From NCBI RefSeq assembly GCF_013255915.1, contig NZ_CP053896.1:2170001-2234000 (forward strand): 64,000 nt of DNA. Direction: 5' to 3'. The notes under the pieces are model-generated. The model was not told where the DNA came from. It saw only the letters and a list, made by a program, of their open reading frames with translations, and did no database searches. This document shows, in pieces, positions 57,314 to 64,000 of the stretch. Position numbers and translations under genes: made by a program. The stretch comes from Providencia rettgeri. GTDB lineage: Bacteria > Pseudomonadota > Gammaproteobacteria > Enterobacterales > Enterobacteriaceae. Position 1 is the first letter of the stretch. Each line of letters opens with the position of its first letter.

Positions 57314-57338
57314 TAGCCTGCATTGCAGGCTATTTTTT
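57314..57338. terminator. Intrinsic terminator between purC and the ECF cassette
   Basis: TAGCCTGC / GCAGGCTA around ATT, followed by a T-run on the plus strand. Confidence 0.85.
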
Positions 57339-57344
57339 TATTTT

Positions 57345-58166
57345 TTAGTTATTAATCGGGCGCGACTGTTGGTTAATAAAATGTGTGATCCATGATGAAA
57401 GAGTGGTATCAGTAGTATTTATTTGTAGTTGCTGACTAAGTGATATCAATGTCGGTGCAGGAAGTGGGCTTTCAACTTGTAACTCTGGATGGCTTAATAT
57501 TTCCGTTGGTTGACCATCAGCGATGAGTTGGCCATTTGATAAATGCAATACGCGTTGAAAATGGCGAGCAACAAAATCAAGGTCGTGGCTAATAGAAACG
57601 ACGCTTACCCCTTTTTCGCGTTGTAATGTCAGCCAATCTTCGAATTTTCGCATCCAAAAGGCATCAAAGTCACGGCTTGGTTCATCAAGTAGCAATAGTT
57701 TAGGTGAAACAGCCTCTAAGCAGGCAACAGCAACCATCCTGCGTTGGCCTGCATGTAAATCTAAAGGGTGTTTATCCGCCACATCGGATAAGTGGCAAAT
57801 TTCAAGTGCTTGCTGTACTCGCGCTTGAATATCACGTTTATGATGTTTTTGGCGTTTTAAACCAAAAGCAATTTCATCACGTACACAACTATGAAAAATT
57901 TGTTTCTCAGCTTCTTGGAATAAGATCCCAATATGGTTAACTCTTTGTGGGGAGGAAAGAAGATTAAGCGGGAGGCGATCAAGCCGAATATCACCTTGTG
58001 TTGGGCGCAATAACCCCGCTAAAAGGCGCAATAGCGTTGATTTACCTGCACCATTATCCCCAACTACAGCGACCCATTCACCAGGGCGAATAAATAGAGA
58101 TAAAGATTGTATGTTATCAATAGTTGAACTTGGCCAACGATAACTCAGGTTTTCAAGCTGTAACAT
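57345..58166 (-). CDS. ECF transporter ATPase, second copy (variant signature)
   Basis: An energising ATPase of an ECF importer, 273 residues. Walker A is GDNGAGKSTLLRLLAG, the Q-loop is GILFQEAEKQIFHSCVRDEIAFGLK, Walker B is PKLLLLDEPSRDFD and the H-loop is VSISHDLDFVA. The ABC signature reads LHAGQRRMVAVACLEA in place of LSGGQ, an unusual change that may make this the regulatory partner in a heterodimer with the preceding ATPase. ATG 58166 has AAGGAG four bases upstream and overlaps the end of the upstream ATPase gene by 14 bases. It is the last gene of the five-gene cassette. Confidence 0.88.
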   Translation of the reverse strand: MLQLENLSYRWPSSTIDNIQSLSLFIRPGEWVAVVGDNGAGKSTLLRLLAGLLRPTQGDIRLDRLPLNLLSSPQRVNHIGILFQEAEKQIFHSCVRDEIAFGLKRQKHHKRDIQARVQQALEICHLSDVADKHPLDLHAGQRRMVAVACLEAVSPKLLLLDEPSRDFDAFWMRKFEDWLTLQREKGVSVVSISHDLDFVARHFQRVLHLSNGQLIADGQPTEILSHPELQVESPLPAPTLISLSQQLQINTTDTTLSSWITHFINQQSRPINN

Positions 58167-59016
58167 ATCGCTCCTTAAACATCTGTAGCAATTGTGCTTC
58201 ATCGTGGGGAATATTTCCTTGCCAATACCCTAATTTGAGCAGTTCACCTACCGCACGCCAAGCATCTGGCATATTGATTGTTTCAATGGCATCAAGAAAA
58301 ACATCATTTAAACCGCCTGTTGCGACCATTTTCCCAGCCTCTAAAAAGGTTTTACCCGTATTCAGCAAAAGGAATGAGTCACAGAAACTGATGGCTGGTA
58401 ATAAGTTGCGCTCAAAAAAAATAATGCTACAGCTTGTTTGTTCTGTATAGCGTTGTAATTGCGTTAAGATGCGTTGTGTTGCACTCGGTGTGAGCCGACT
58501 AAAGGCTTCATCAAGTAACAGGAGTTTGGGTTGCATCGCTAATGCGCTTGCTAATACCACTCGTTGCGCTTCACCGCCTGACAAGGTTGCAGGATGGCGC
58601 GTTCGCAGTGCCCCACAAAATGTCAGTTCAATGGCAAGCTCAACTCGCTCACTAATTTCGTCGGGTGTTAAACCGAGGTTTTCAGGCCCGAACGCAATTT
58701 CCTGTTCAACGGTAAACGCGCAGCCTGAAAGTTGTAATTGGGGGGATTGCTGAACTAGTTGGCGTGATATAGACACCTGAACCACGGAGTTGTCAGCTAA
58801 GGGCGCTCGTAATATCTCTGCGGTTCCTTCGATTTTCCCCTGAATGAGGTCATTGTGCCAACCGGCGAGTATTTGCGCTAATGTGCTTTTTCCGCTGCCG
58901 TTACCGCCAAATATGCATAGCCATTGGCCTGCGTTTAGCTGAAGATCAATCGGCCCTAATAGGGACTGCTCCGCACCTTGTGGAATGAAGCGCATTTGTT
59001 GTAGATTTACCACCAC
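58153..59016 (-). CDS. ECF transporter ATPase, first copy
   Basis: The partner ATPase, 287 residues. Walker A is GGNGSGKSTLAQILAG, the signature is the canonical LSGGEAQRVVLASALAM, Walker B is PKLLLLDEAFSRL and the H-loop position reads CSIIFFERNL, where the usual His is replaced. The heterodimer therefore seems asymmetric: this subunit keeps the signature, the other the switch His, so each site may have one good half. Translation starts at GTG 59016, overlapping the ecfT stop by ten bases, with AGGTGG nine bases upstream. Confidence 0.87.
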   Translation of the reverse strand: MVVNLQQMRFIPQGAEQSLLGPIDLQLNAGQWLCIFGGNGSGKSTLAQILAGWHNDLIQGKIEGTAEILRAPLADNSVVQVSISRQLVQQSPQLQLSGCAFTVEQEIAFGPENLGLTPDEISERVELAIELTFCGALRTRHPATLSGGEAQRVVLASALAMQPKLLLLDEAFSRLTPSATQRILTQLQRYTEQTSCSIIFFERNLLPAISFCDSFLLLNTGKTFLEAGKMVATGGLNDVFLDAIETINMPDAWRAVGELLKLGYWQGNIPHDEAQLLQMFKERYVTA

Positions 59017-59711
59017 AGAGAGAGACCACCTTCAATGAAAATTAACAGAACTAACCCATATCTAAGTAGGGCTTGGAGTGAGCTATCTTTAGGCGGGTTT
59101 AATGTGGTGCGTTTGGCACAATAACGAAAACCACGCATATCTAATGCGGCTCCACGAATACTTAGTTCACTTAACGTATTACTGGCAAGTGGAAATAATA
59201 GGGCAGGTAACGATATAACACGTTGCCAAAAGCGCCCATCAAGAGGAACGCCTCTCGCTAATTGGGCTTCACGGATAGTGTTCAATTGCTGGCGAAATTG
59301 TTCTGCAAGTAATAACGGGCCCGCGAGTAGGTATGCAAAACTTGCAGGTAAACGGCTTGCAAACAAAGCACGAATAAAACGTTCAGTCGGTACATATTGC
59401 AACCAAAGCTGAGAAGCGCTAATAATCGTTAATAACTTAAACCATAATGCCAACGCAAATTCAGGGCGGCTATTTTTTAATGTGGCTCCGGTTAATAGCT
59501 GAGCTAGCCAGCCACCATGAATTAACCAAAGCCCTGTCGCCATGGGGAGCATAATCCACGCAACTATTTTCCATCGGTGGCGTGCGGGCCGCCAAAATAA
59601 TAAAACACCAAATGTGCTGCAACCTAGCAGAATTAATGGCCAGCTCAATGGTAAGAAAAGCGAGCTTACACTGAGCCAAAACCAAATTGTCAGCGAGGTA
59701 AATGGATGCAT
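59007..59711 (-). CDS. ECF transporter transmembrane component EcfT
   Basis: A membrane protein of 234 residues, coupling subunit of the ECF importer. Helices fill the first half; the second half has the two coupling helices ending in Ala-Arg-Gly motifs, seen here as EAQLARGV and ALDMRGF, which bind the grooves of the two ATPases. The LLLAEQFRQQLNTI segment leads into the first. The start lies directly after the S-component stop (TAA, then ATG). Such tight packing indicates one transcript. Confidence 0.88.
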   Translation of the reverse strand: MHPFTSLTIWFWLSVSSLFLPLSWPLILLGCSTFGVLLFWRPARHRWKIVAWIMLPMATGLWLIHGGWLAQLLTGATLKNSRPEFALALWFKLLTIISASQLWLQYVPTERFIRALFASRLPASFAYLLAGPLLLAEQFRQQLNTIREAQLARGVPLDGRFWQRVISLPALLFPLASNTLSELSIRGAALDMRGFRYCAKRTTLNPPKDSSLQALLRYGLVLLIFIEGGLSLWW

Positions 59712-60293
59712 TTAACGGACCTTAGCCATATTTGGATAATTACGTTGGACACGTTCTGGTAATTGTCGAACCAATAACCAAGCAATAATGGCTGATGCGA
59801 CTTTATCTGCAATATTGGCGCCTAATACTGTAATTGCCACCGATTCTAATAAGTTATCGCCAACAGCATGAAAATACGCGACAAAAAAGTCAGCGCCGCT
59901 ACCGGTTGTTCCTGCAAACAAGTAAGTGCGAATGGGAACAGCAACGATCATCAACGCAAAAGTAATGACAACACCGGATAAAATCACTCTTGGTAAGGTG
60001 CGAAAACCACCTGCGCGAGCTAATAACCCAGCACTCAGGCCAATCATCATCGCGACAGGGGCGAAAGCCGCTGCAATTGGGCCGCTGAGTAAACCCCATA
60101 ATAGATTTGTTAATAATCCACTCAATAGCGCAACCCAAGGGCCTGCTAATAATGCACAAATTAATGTTCCTATAGAATCTAGGAATATCGGCAGTTTTAA
60201 CATTGAGCTTAATTGGCCAATAACCATATTAATAGCAATAGAAAAAACAATTAAAGTCAGTGTACGACTAGAAATAATCGACGTTTTACTCAT
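59712..60293 (-). CDS. ECF transporter substrate-binding (S) component
   Basis: A six-helix S-component-like protein of 193 residues. It begins with a short polar N terminus and TLIVFSIAINMVIGQLSSML, then KLPIFLDSIGTLICALLAGPWVALLSGLLTNLLWGLLSGP, a pattern shared with other ECF S components. Pairs of small residues in helix 1 fit the AxxxA-type coupling region. The ligand cannot be told from sequence alone. I found no TPP, RFN, cobalamin or purine riboswitch in front of the operon to help. AAGGA lies ten bases before the ATG. It forms an operon with PPC-domain, T and two A genes. Confidence 0.82.
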   Translation of the reverse strand: MSKTSIISSRTLTLIVFSIAINMVIGQLSSMLKLPIFLDSIGTLICALLAGPWVALLSGLLTNLLWGLLSGPIAAAFAPVAMMIGLSAGLLARAGGFRTLPRVILSGVVITFALMIVAVPIRTYLFAGTTGSGADFFVAYFHAVGDNLLESVAITVLGANIADKVASAIIAWLLVRQLPERVQRNYPNMAKVR

Positions 60294-60329
60294 GACAAAG
60301 TCATTCCTTACAGTAATGGAATAATAAAA

Positions 60330-60755
60330 TTAGCGAGAAGTGATGATAAGCTCTTCATAACCAGACAAAAGGCAAGGTTCACGAGTGAAATTAACTTTTT
60401 CAAGCTCCCCAATAATCAGCTCTAATGTTGTTCTAACAGTACAACCCGGCATCATATGGCCACCGAGAACTTTTCCTTCTTCATCAGAGACAGACAAATG
60501 CAGGTGTTCGCCGTTAGCATCTAAAGTGCCAATTAATGAAACAATTTCGAATTTGCCTGTTGTGTGAAACGTGTTCTCTTGTCCTGCAAAACGCAGTGCG
60601 ACATGAGTTAAGCTGCCGACGCTACTGGCAATAAATGCAGCTTGTAGGCTGTGTTGCTCAATTTTTCGTTTTAATGCTAAAAGCGCATCTTCTCCAGGCA
60701 CTAAGCGGATAGCAATAAAACGAGCGTTTGAAAAGGGGGATAAAGATTGGTTCAT
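60330..60755 (-). CDS. PPC (DUF296) domain protein
   Basis: A 141-residue PPC-domain protein. The fold is recognised in FIAIRLVPGEDALLALKRKIEQHSL, AAFIASSVGSLTHVALRFAG, LIGTLDANGEHLHLSVSDEEGKVLGGHMM, and the GG-H-x-MPG and TLELIIGELE end. Bacterial PPC proteins form trimers; plant relatives carry AT-hooks and bind DNA, but no such extension is here. The conserved His residues (HLHLS and GGHMM) could bind a metal or ligand. I start it at 60755, with AGGA nine bases upstream; an ATG at 60773 lacks a ribosome site. It is the first gene of the ECF cassette, suggesting a role tied to the imported compound. Confidence 0.85.
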   Translation of the reverse strand: MNQSLSPFSNARFIAIRLVPGEDALLALKRKIEQHSLQAAFIASSVGSLTHVALRFAGQENTFHTTGKFEIVSLIGTLDANGEHLHLSVSDEEGKVLGGHMMPGCTVRTTLELIIGELEKVNFTREPCLLSGYEELIITSR

Positions 60756-61337
60756 ATTGTTAATCCTAATCATTGTGCTTGCGCAGAGCGTCGCACAACC
60801 ATGTAAATCATTAAAATTATAAATAATGCTAAGTTATGATTTTTCTGTATTAATTATTGGTGATTATTATACGTAATTGAGATGGATTGTCTGGTTGTAA
60901 AGGTATTTAGGACTATCTTCAGCAAAAGGCACCACAAGTTGGTTTTTATGATGATAAATATAAAAAAAATGCAGAAATAAAAAAATAAACAGTGATGAAT
61001 ATTCCGAATATTTAGCTTAAGTTTTGGTGGCGATGGGAGTTATCTGTATTGCCATGCTAATTTTATGTACAATTCGGCTTGTCACCGTGAAATATGCTAA
61101 GAAGATCTCTTTTGAAAAGTATTAAATAGATAATAAAGAACAGCTAAAATGTCGCACTTGAGTTAATACATTGTGTGGAAATAGTAAGGTTTTTTATTAA
61201 TAAAAATATCGTCACCGTAAAAATAAAAAGAGTTGGCGTTAATATTTGCTTCTTTGATGATGAGCCAATAACATGTTTTTAAATCAGTCTATTTGCTGCT
61301 AATAAATTATAATTATGCGTTTTACAGGGATAAATCT
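60756..61337. other. Intergenic region between the ECF cassette and yeaL-like gene
   Basis: About 580 AT-rich bases with divergent promoters. It contains one plausible very small reading frame (61033-61125) and no recognised riboswitch. Confidence 0.45.
61033..61125 (+). CDS. Possible 30-residue membrane peptide
   Basis: A short frame reads MGVICIAMLILCTIRL followed by a basic tail ending KKISFEKY. It has the single-helix, positive-tail layout of known enterobacterial small membrane proteins. There is no good ribosome site, and GTG 61027 or TTG 61024 are alternative starts. This may be chance. Confidence 0.2.
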   Translation: MGVICIAMLILCTIRLVTVKYAKKISFEKY

Positions 61338-61790
61338 ATGAGTCATGTTGATCCAACATTAATCATTCTACTGGTATTAGCCGGGTTAGGTATCATTAGT
61401 CATAATATGACAGTCACTCTTGCGATGTTATTTTTATTGGTGGTCAGAATAACACCATTGAATAATTATTTTCCATGGGTTGAAAAATATGGCTTAACCA
61501 TTGGGATACTTATCTTAACTATCGGTGTTATGGCGCCAATTGCGAGCGGTAAAATAACGGCAAATGAAGTATTGAGCTCATTTTTGAATTGGAAATCGAT
61601 TCTTGCAATTGTCATCGGGATCGCCGTTTCTTGGTTAGGTAGCCGAGGTGTCACATTAATGTCCCATCAACCTTCTACTGTTGCAGGCTTACTTGTTGGA
61701 ACTGTCATTGGTGTTGCTTTATTCCGTGGTGTTCCTGTAGGGCCTTTAATTGCTGCCGGGATCTTGTCACTATTAATTGGTAAATCATAG
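61338..61790 (+). CDS. YeaL family (UPF0756/DUF441) membrane protein
   Basis: A four-to-five-helix inner-membrane protein of 150 residues, close to E. coli YeaL (148). Shared segments are [19 protein letters not shown], the [27 protein letters not shown] block, [14 protein letters not shown] and [25 protein letters not shown]. Function is unknown. ATG 61338 has AGGGA eight bases upstream; an earlier ATG at 61293 is not supported. It ends seven bases before tmcA, so the two are probably co-transcribed. Confidence 0.9.
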   Translation: MSHVDPTLIILLVLAGLGIISHNMTVTLAMLFLLVVRITPLNNYFPWVEKYGLTIGILILTIGVMAPIASGKITANEVLSSFLNWKSILAIVIGIAVSWLGSRGVTLMSHQPSTVAGLLVGTVIGVALFRGVPVGPLIAAGILSLLIGKS

Positions 61791-61797
61791 TATTACG

Positions 61798-63819
61798 ATG
61801 GTGAAATTGCTTCCTGTTATTATCGAACAGCTACATATGGTTGGCATGCGTCGTCTTATGGTTCTTTCTGGTGACAGTGCGTGGGTGGAACAGCAACTCA
61901 ACGAACTTCAGACAGCCATTGATGGCGACTGGTTAACCATTTCAGCGAATTTGCCACAAGGGGTTTCCCCAGAAAATGCACATCTATTATTGGGCCGTGA
62001 ATTTTTACATGGCATCTTTGATGCGCGTAAAGGTTTTCATAGTGAAGCCCTAGCCATGCTTGCTGGCACGTTAAAAGCAGGGAGCTTGTTAGTTTTATGT
62101 ACTGCACCTCAAACTGAGTGGGCGACAAATGCTGATCTAGACAGCCTACGTTGGAATGAACAATTGGGTCTAATTCCGACACCGAATTTTGTTCACCATT
62201 TGCAACGGACTTTCCAAACATCTTCCGATATTTTATTTTATAAACAAGGAGATGAGCCTGATTTTTCATTACTAAATAACAAACCATTATGGCAAGCACC
62301 GACAGGCCAGCCAACAGAACAGCAGCAACAAATAATTAGCCAATTATTAAAAGCAAAACATGGCATTTGGGGCTTGATAGCCCCGAGAGGGCGCGGAAAA
62401 TCTGCAATAGCTGGGATGTTAATAAAACAATTTATGGGAGAGAGTTGGTGTTGTGCTCCCGCCAAAGTGGCGACGGAAGTTTTAAGTCGGCACGCAGGAC
62501 AAAAGATTAATTTTTGGTCCCCTGATAACTTATTAGCGTACTGCCGCAGCAATGAAAAAATAACAGCAGATTGGCTAGTCATCGATGAAGCTTCTGCTAT
62601 TCCTAATTATATATTACGTGAGCTGGTGGGGTATTTTCCCCGAGTTTTATTAACTACGACAGTCGATGGTTATGAAGGAACAGGGCGTGGATTTACGCTA
62701 AAGTTCTGTGCAAGTTTAGCCCATTTCACTTTACTACAACTTGATAACCCAATGCGCTATGCGGCTAATGATCCCTTAGAATTGTGGGTCAATGAGGCTT
62801 TATTGCTGCAAGAACCCACCACTCAAACGGTTCTTGCTGGAAATACTGAATATAAAGCGTTAACTCAGGCATCATTAGCGGAAAATAATGAGCAATTAAA
62901 AGCGTTTTATGGCTTATTGATGAGTGCACATTATCGAACGTCACCATTAGATTTACGACGACTATTGGATGCCCAGCAACAACATTTTATGGTGGCAAAA
63001 GCCGAGTCTGATGATTGTACCTATTTAGGTGCATTATGGATGGTAGATGAAGGACAGTTAACCGAATCATTGAGCTGGCAAATATGGGCTGGGCTTCGTC
63101 GACCAAGAGGAAATTTAGTTGTCCAATCTTTAGCAGCTCATAGTTATTTCCCCATTGCGGCACAATGGCTATCTCGCCGAGTGATGCGTATTGCCGTTGA
63201 TGCGAACCACCGTAGGCGCCAAATTGGTTTAACACTGCTAGCAAAACAAAAAGCGTTCGCCACAGAGCAAGGCTTGGACTTTATATCTGTTAGTTTTGGG
63301 CTAACACCAGACTTAGTGGCTTTTTGGCAAAAAGCAGGTTTTAGGCTGATACGAATAGGTTCGCATAAAGAAGCCAGTAGTGGCTGTTTTACCGCGATGG
63401 CTATTTTACCTATTTCAAACCGTGCATACCAACTTTGTGAACAAGGCGAATCCCGATTAAAACGTGACCTATATTGGCGCAGTGATTTACAAGAGTTTGC
63501 GTTCGAAACGGATCCACAGCAGCAACTAGTGACAGATGATTGGATAGAACTGATCGGTTTTAGTGAGTTTAAGCGCCCAATTTCGGCGAGTACAAGTGCA
63601 ATTATGCGTTTATTGAGGGAAGAAACAAACGGGCTTCCTCTCCTCAGACGGCATTTTGTATTATGTGAACCTATCTCCAAGATTTGCGCGGATGTCGGTA
63701 TTACAGGGCAAAAGCAATGGTTAAAACGAGTAAGAGAAGAGGTTGGTATACAGGTAAAACAATACCAACCAGCACTTTTAGCTGAAATAAAGCAGAAAAT
63801 TACTTCTTCTTGTCTTTAG
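61798..63819 (+). CDS. tmcA: tRNA(Met) cytidine acetyltransferase TmcA
   Basis: An RNA acetyltransferase of 673 residues (E. coli 671). It makes N4-acetylcytidine at the wobble base of elongator tRNA-Met with acetyl-CoA and ATP. The N-terminal domain opens [13 protein letters not shown]; the RNA-helicase-like module has Walker [26 protein letters not shown] and [14 protein letters not shown]. The GNAT module carries SRIA-type [21 protein letters not shown], followed by [19 protein letters not shown]. The start ATG 61798 has no clear ribosome site and may rely on coupling from the upstream gene. Its last 20 bases overlap ypfN tail to tail. Confidence 0.94.
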   Translation: MVKLLPVIIEQLHMVGMRRLMVLSGDSAWVEQQLNELQTAIDGDWLTISANLPQGVSPENAHLLLGREFLHGIFDARKGFHSEALAMLAGTLKAGSLLVLCTAPQTEWATNADLDSLRWNEQLGLIPTPNFVHHLQRTFQTSSDILFYKQGDEPDFSLLNNKPLWQAPTGQPTEQQQQIISQLLKAKHGIWGLIAPRGRGKSAIAGMLIKQFMGESWCCAPAKVATEVLSRHAGQKINFWSPDNLLAYCRSNEKITADWLVIDEASAIPNYILRELVGYFPRVLLTTTVDGYEGTGRGFTLKFCASLAHFTLLQLDNPMRYAANDPLELWVNEALLLQEPTTQTVLAGNTEYKALTQASLAENNEQLKAFYGLLMSAHYRTSPLDLRRLLDAQQQHFMVAKAESDDCTYLGALWMVDEGQLTESLSWQIWAGLRRPRGNLVVQSLAAHSYFPIAAQWLSRRVMRIAVDANHRRRQIGLTLLAKQKAFATEQGLDFISVSFGLTPDLVAFWQKAGFRLIRIGSHKEASSGCFTAMAILPISNRAYQLCEQGESRLKRDLYWRSDLQEFAFETDPQQQLVTDDWIELIGFSEFKRPISASTSAIMRLLREETNGLPLLRRHFVLCEPISKICADVGITGQKQWLKRVREEVGIQVKQYQPALLAEIKQKITSSCL

Positions 63820-63991
63820 GCCAATCGTCTTCATCATCCCAAAGATGGTTATTATCCTGATGCGGAGGGATTTCAGGCTTGTTATCTAAAAATTTTTTGG
63901 GGTCCAATTTCATCATTTCTTTGACTGAGTTCCAGATAAGCCCAACCAATAGGAGCAAGATTATCCACCAGTAGTCTGTCAACCATTGCAT
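63800..63991 (-). CDS. ypfN: YpfN (UPF0370) small membrane protein
   Basis: A 63-residue single-helix protein like E. coli YpfN (66). It has [19 protein letters not shown] for the membrane helix, then [17 protein letters not shown] and the acidic, Trp-containing [13 protein letters not shown] tail. Function is unknown. ATG 63991 has AAGG five bases upstream; a GTG two codons earlier is possible but that overlaps the ribosome site. The 3' end overlaps the tmcA end on the opposite strand by 20 bases. The conserved neighbourhood (tmcA-ypfN) matches E. coli ypfI-ypfN. Confidence 0.9.
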   Translation of the reverse strand: MQWLTDYWWIILLLLVGLIWNSVKEMMKLDPKKFLDNKPEIPPHQDNNHLWDDEDDWPKDKKK

Positions 63992-64000
63992 ATTCACCTT

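Noticed and set aside
60756-61337. Vitamin or purine riboswitch before the ECF cassette
   Set aside because: Searched by eye for TPP, RFN, cobalamin and purine cores; none found.
63144-63680. 178-codon minus-strand frame inside tmcA
   Set aside because: Antisense shadow; Ser/Arg-rich composition typical of reverse frames.
1-64000. CRISPR arrays, insertion sequences, prophage genes, tRNA or rRNA genes
   Set aside because: No regularly spaced repeats, transposase or integrase frames, or cloverleaf/rRNA sequences were recognised.

Overview
The window is AT-rich enterobacterial chromosome, most likely from Morganellaceae and probably Providencia or a close relative. The housekeeping proteins (Upp, UraA, PurM, PurC, Hda, BepA, DapA, BamC, MdtABC, BaeSR) align residue for residue with E. 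coli as I know it. The base composition is low in GC, and the local gene order mixes several separate E. coli neighbourhoods. The genus is an inference from composition, family content and a small MarA/AarP-like regulator; no marker gene proves it. I saw no rRNA, tRNA, insertion sequence, prophage or CRISPR array.

Region 1 (1-12.5 kb) is an accessory stretch of short, mostly single-gene units separated by AT-rich spacers and hairpin terminators. It holds a truncated PhzF-family gene, an NTF2-like protein, a metallo-beta-lactamase-fold enzyme, a Tar/Tsr-type chemoreceptor with a textbook FliA (sigma-28) promoter, a GlpM-like membrane protein, a methyltransferase, a GNAT enzyme, a Tat-exported HisC-like aminotransferase, several small envelope proteins and a DinI-like protein.

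Region 2 (13-24 kb) holds transporters and envelope or anaerobic functions. These are an alanine/glycine:cation symporter (TTG start), the YddG exporter, a YidA-type phosphatase, a MarA-like regulator, the tiny PhoQ inhibitor MgrB, an AroP/PheP permease, PagP, the glycyl radical enzyme YjjI with its activase YjjW, and ThiD. MgrB and PagP are both PhoPQ-linked in enterobacteria and lie 1.7 kb apart here.

Region 3 (24-40 kb) runs on the minus strand: YegS, the CRP-type promoter and small RNA CyaR, TrhP (YegQ), then the envelope-stress efflux operon mdtABC-baeSR (no mdtD), an MFS transporter and MgtE.

Region 4 (40-64 kb) is conserved housekeeping: ppk-ppx, speG, purMN behind a near-perfect PurR box, divergent upp-uraA, hda (CTG start), bepA-arsC, perM, gcvR-bcp, dapA-bamC and purC with its own PurR box. 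A five-gene ECF transporter cassette with a PPC/DUF296 protein follows, then yeaL-type, tmcA and ypfN.

The best non-protein finds are CyaR, the FliA promoter, the PurR boxes, and the upp promoter whose initially transcribed sequence matches the E. coli UTP-sensing reiterative site. Two minus-strand terminators without an assigned gene suggest further small RNAs. The least explained systems are the ECF/PPC cassette and the Tat-exported aminotransferase.
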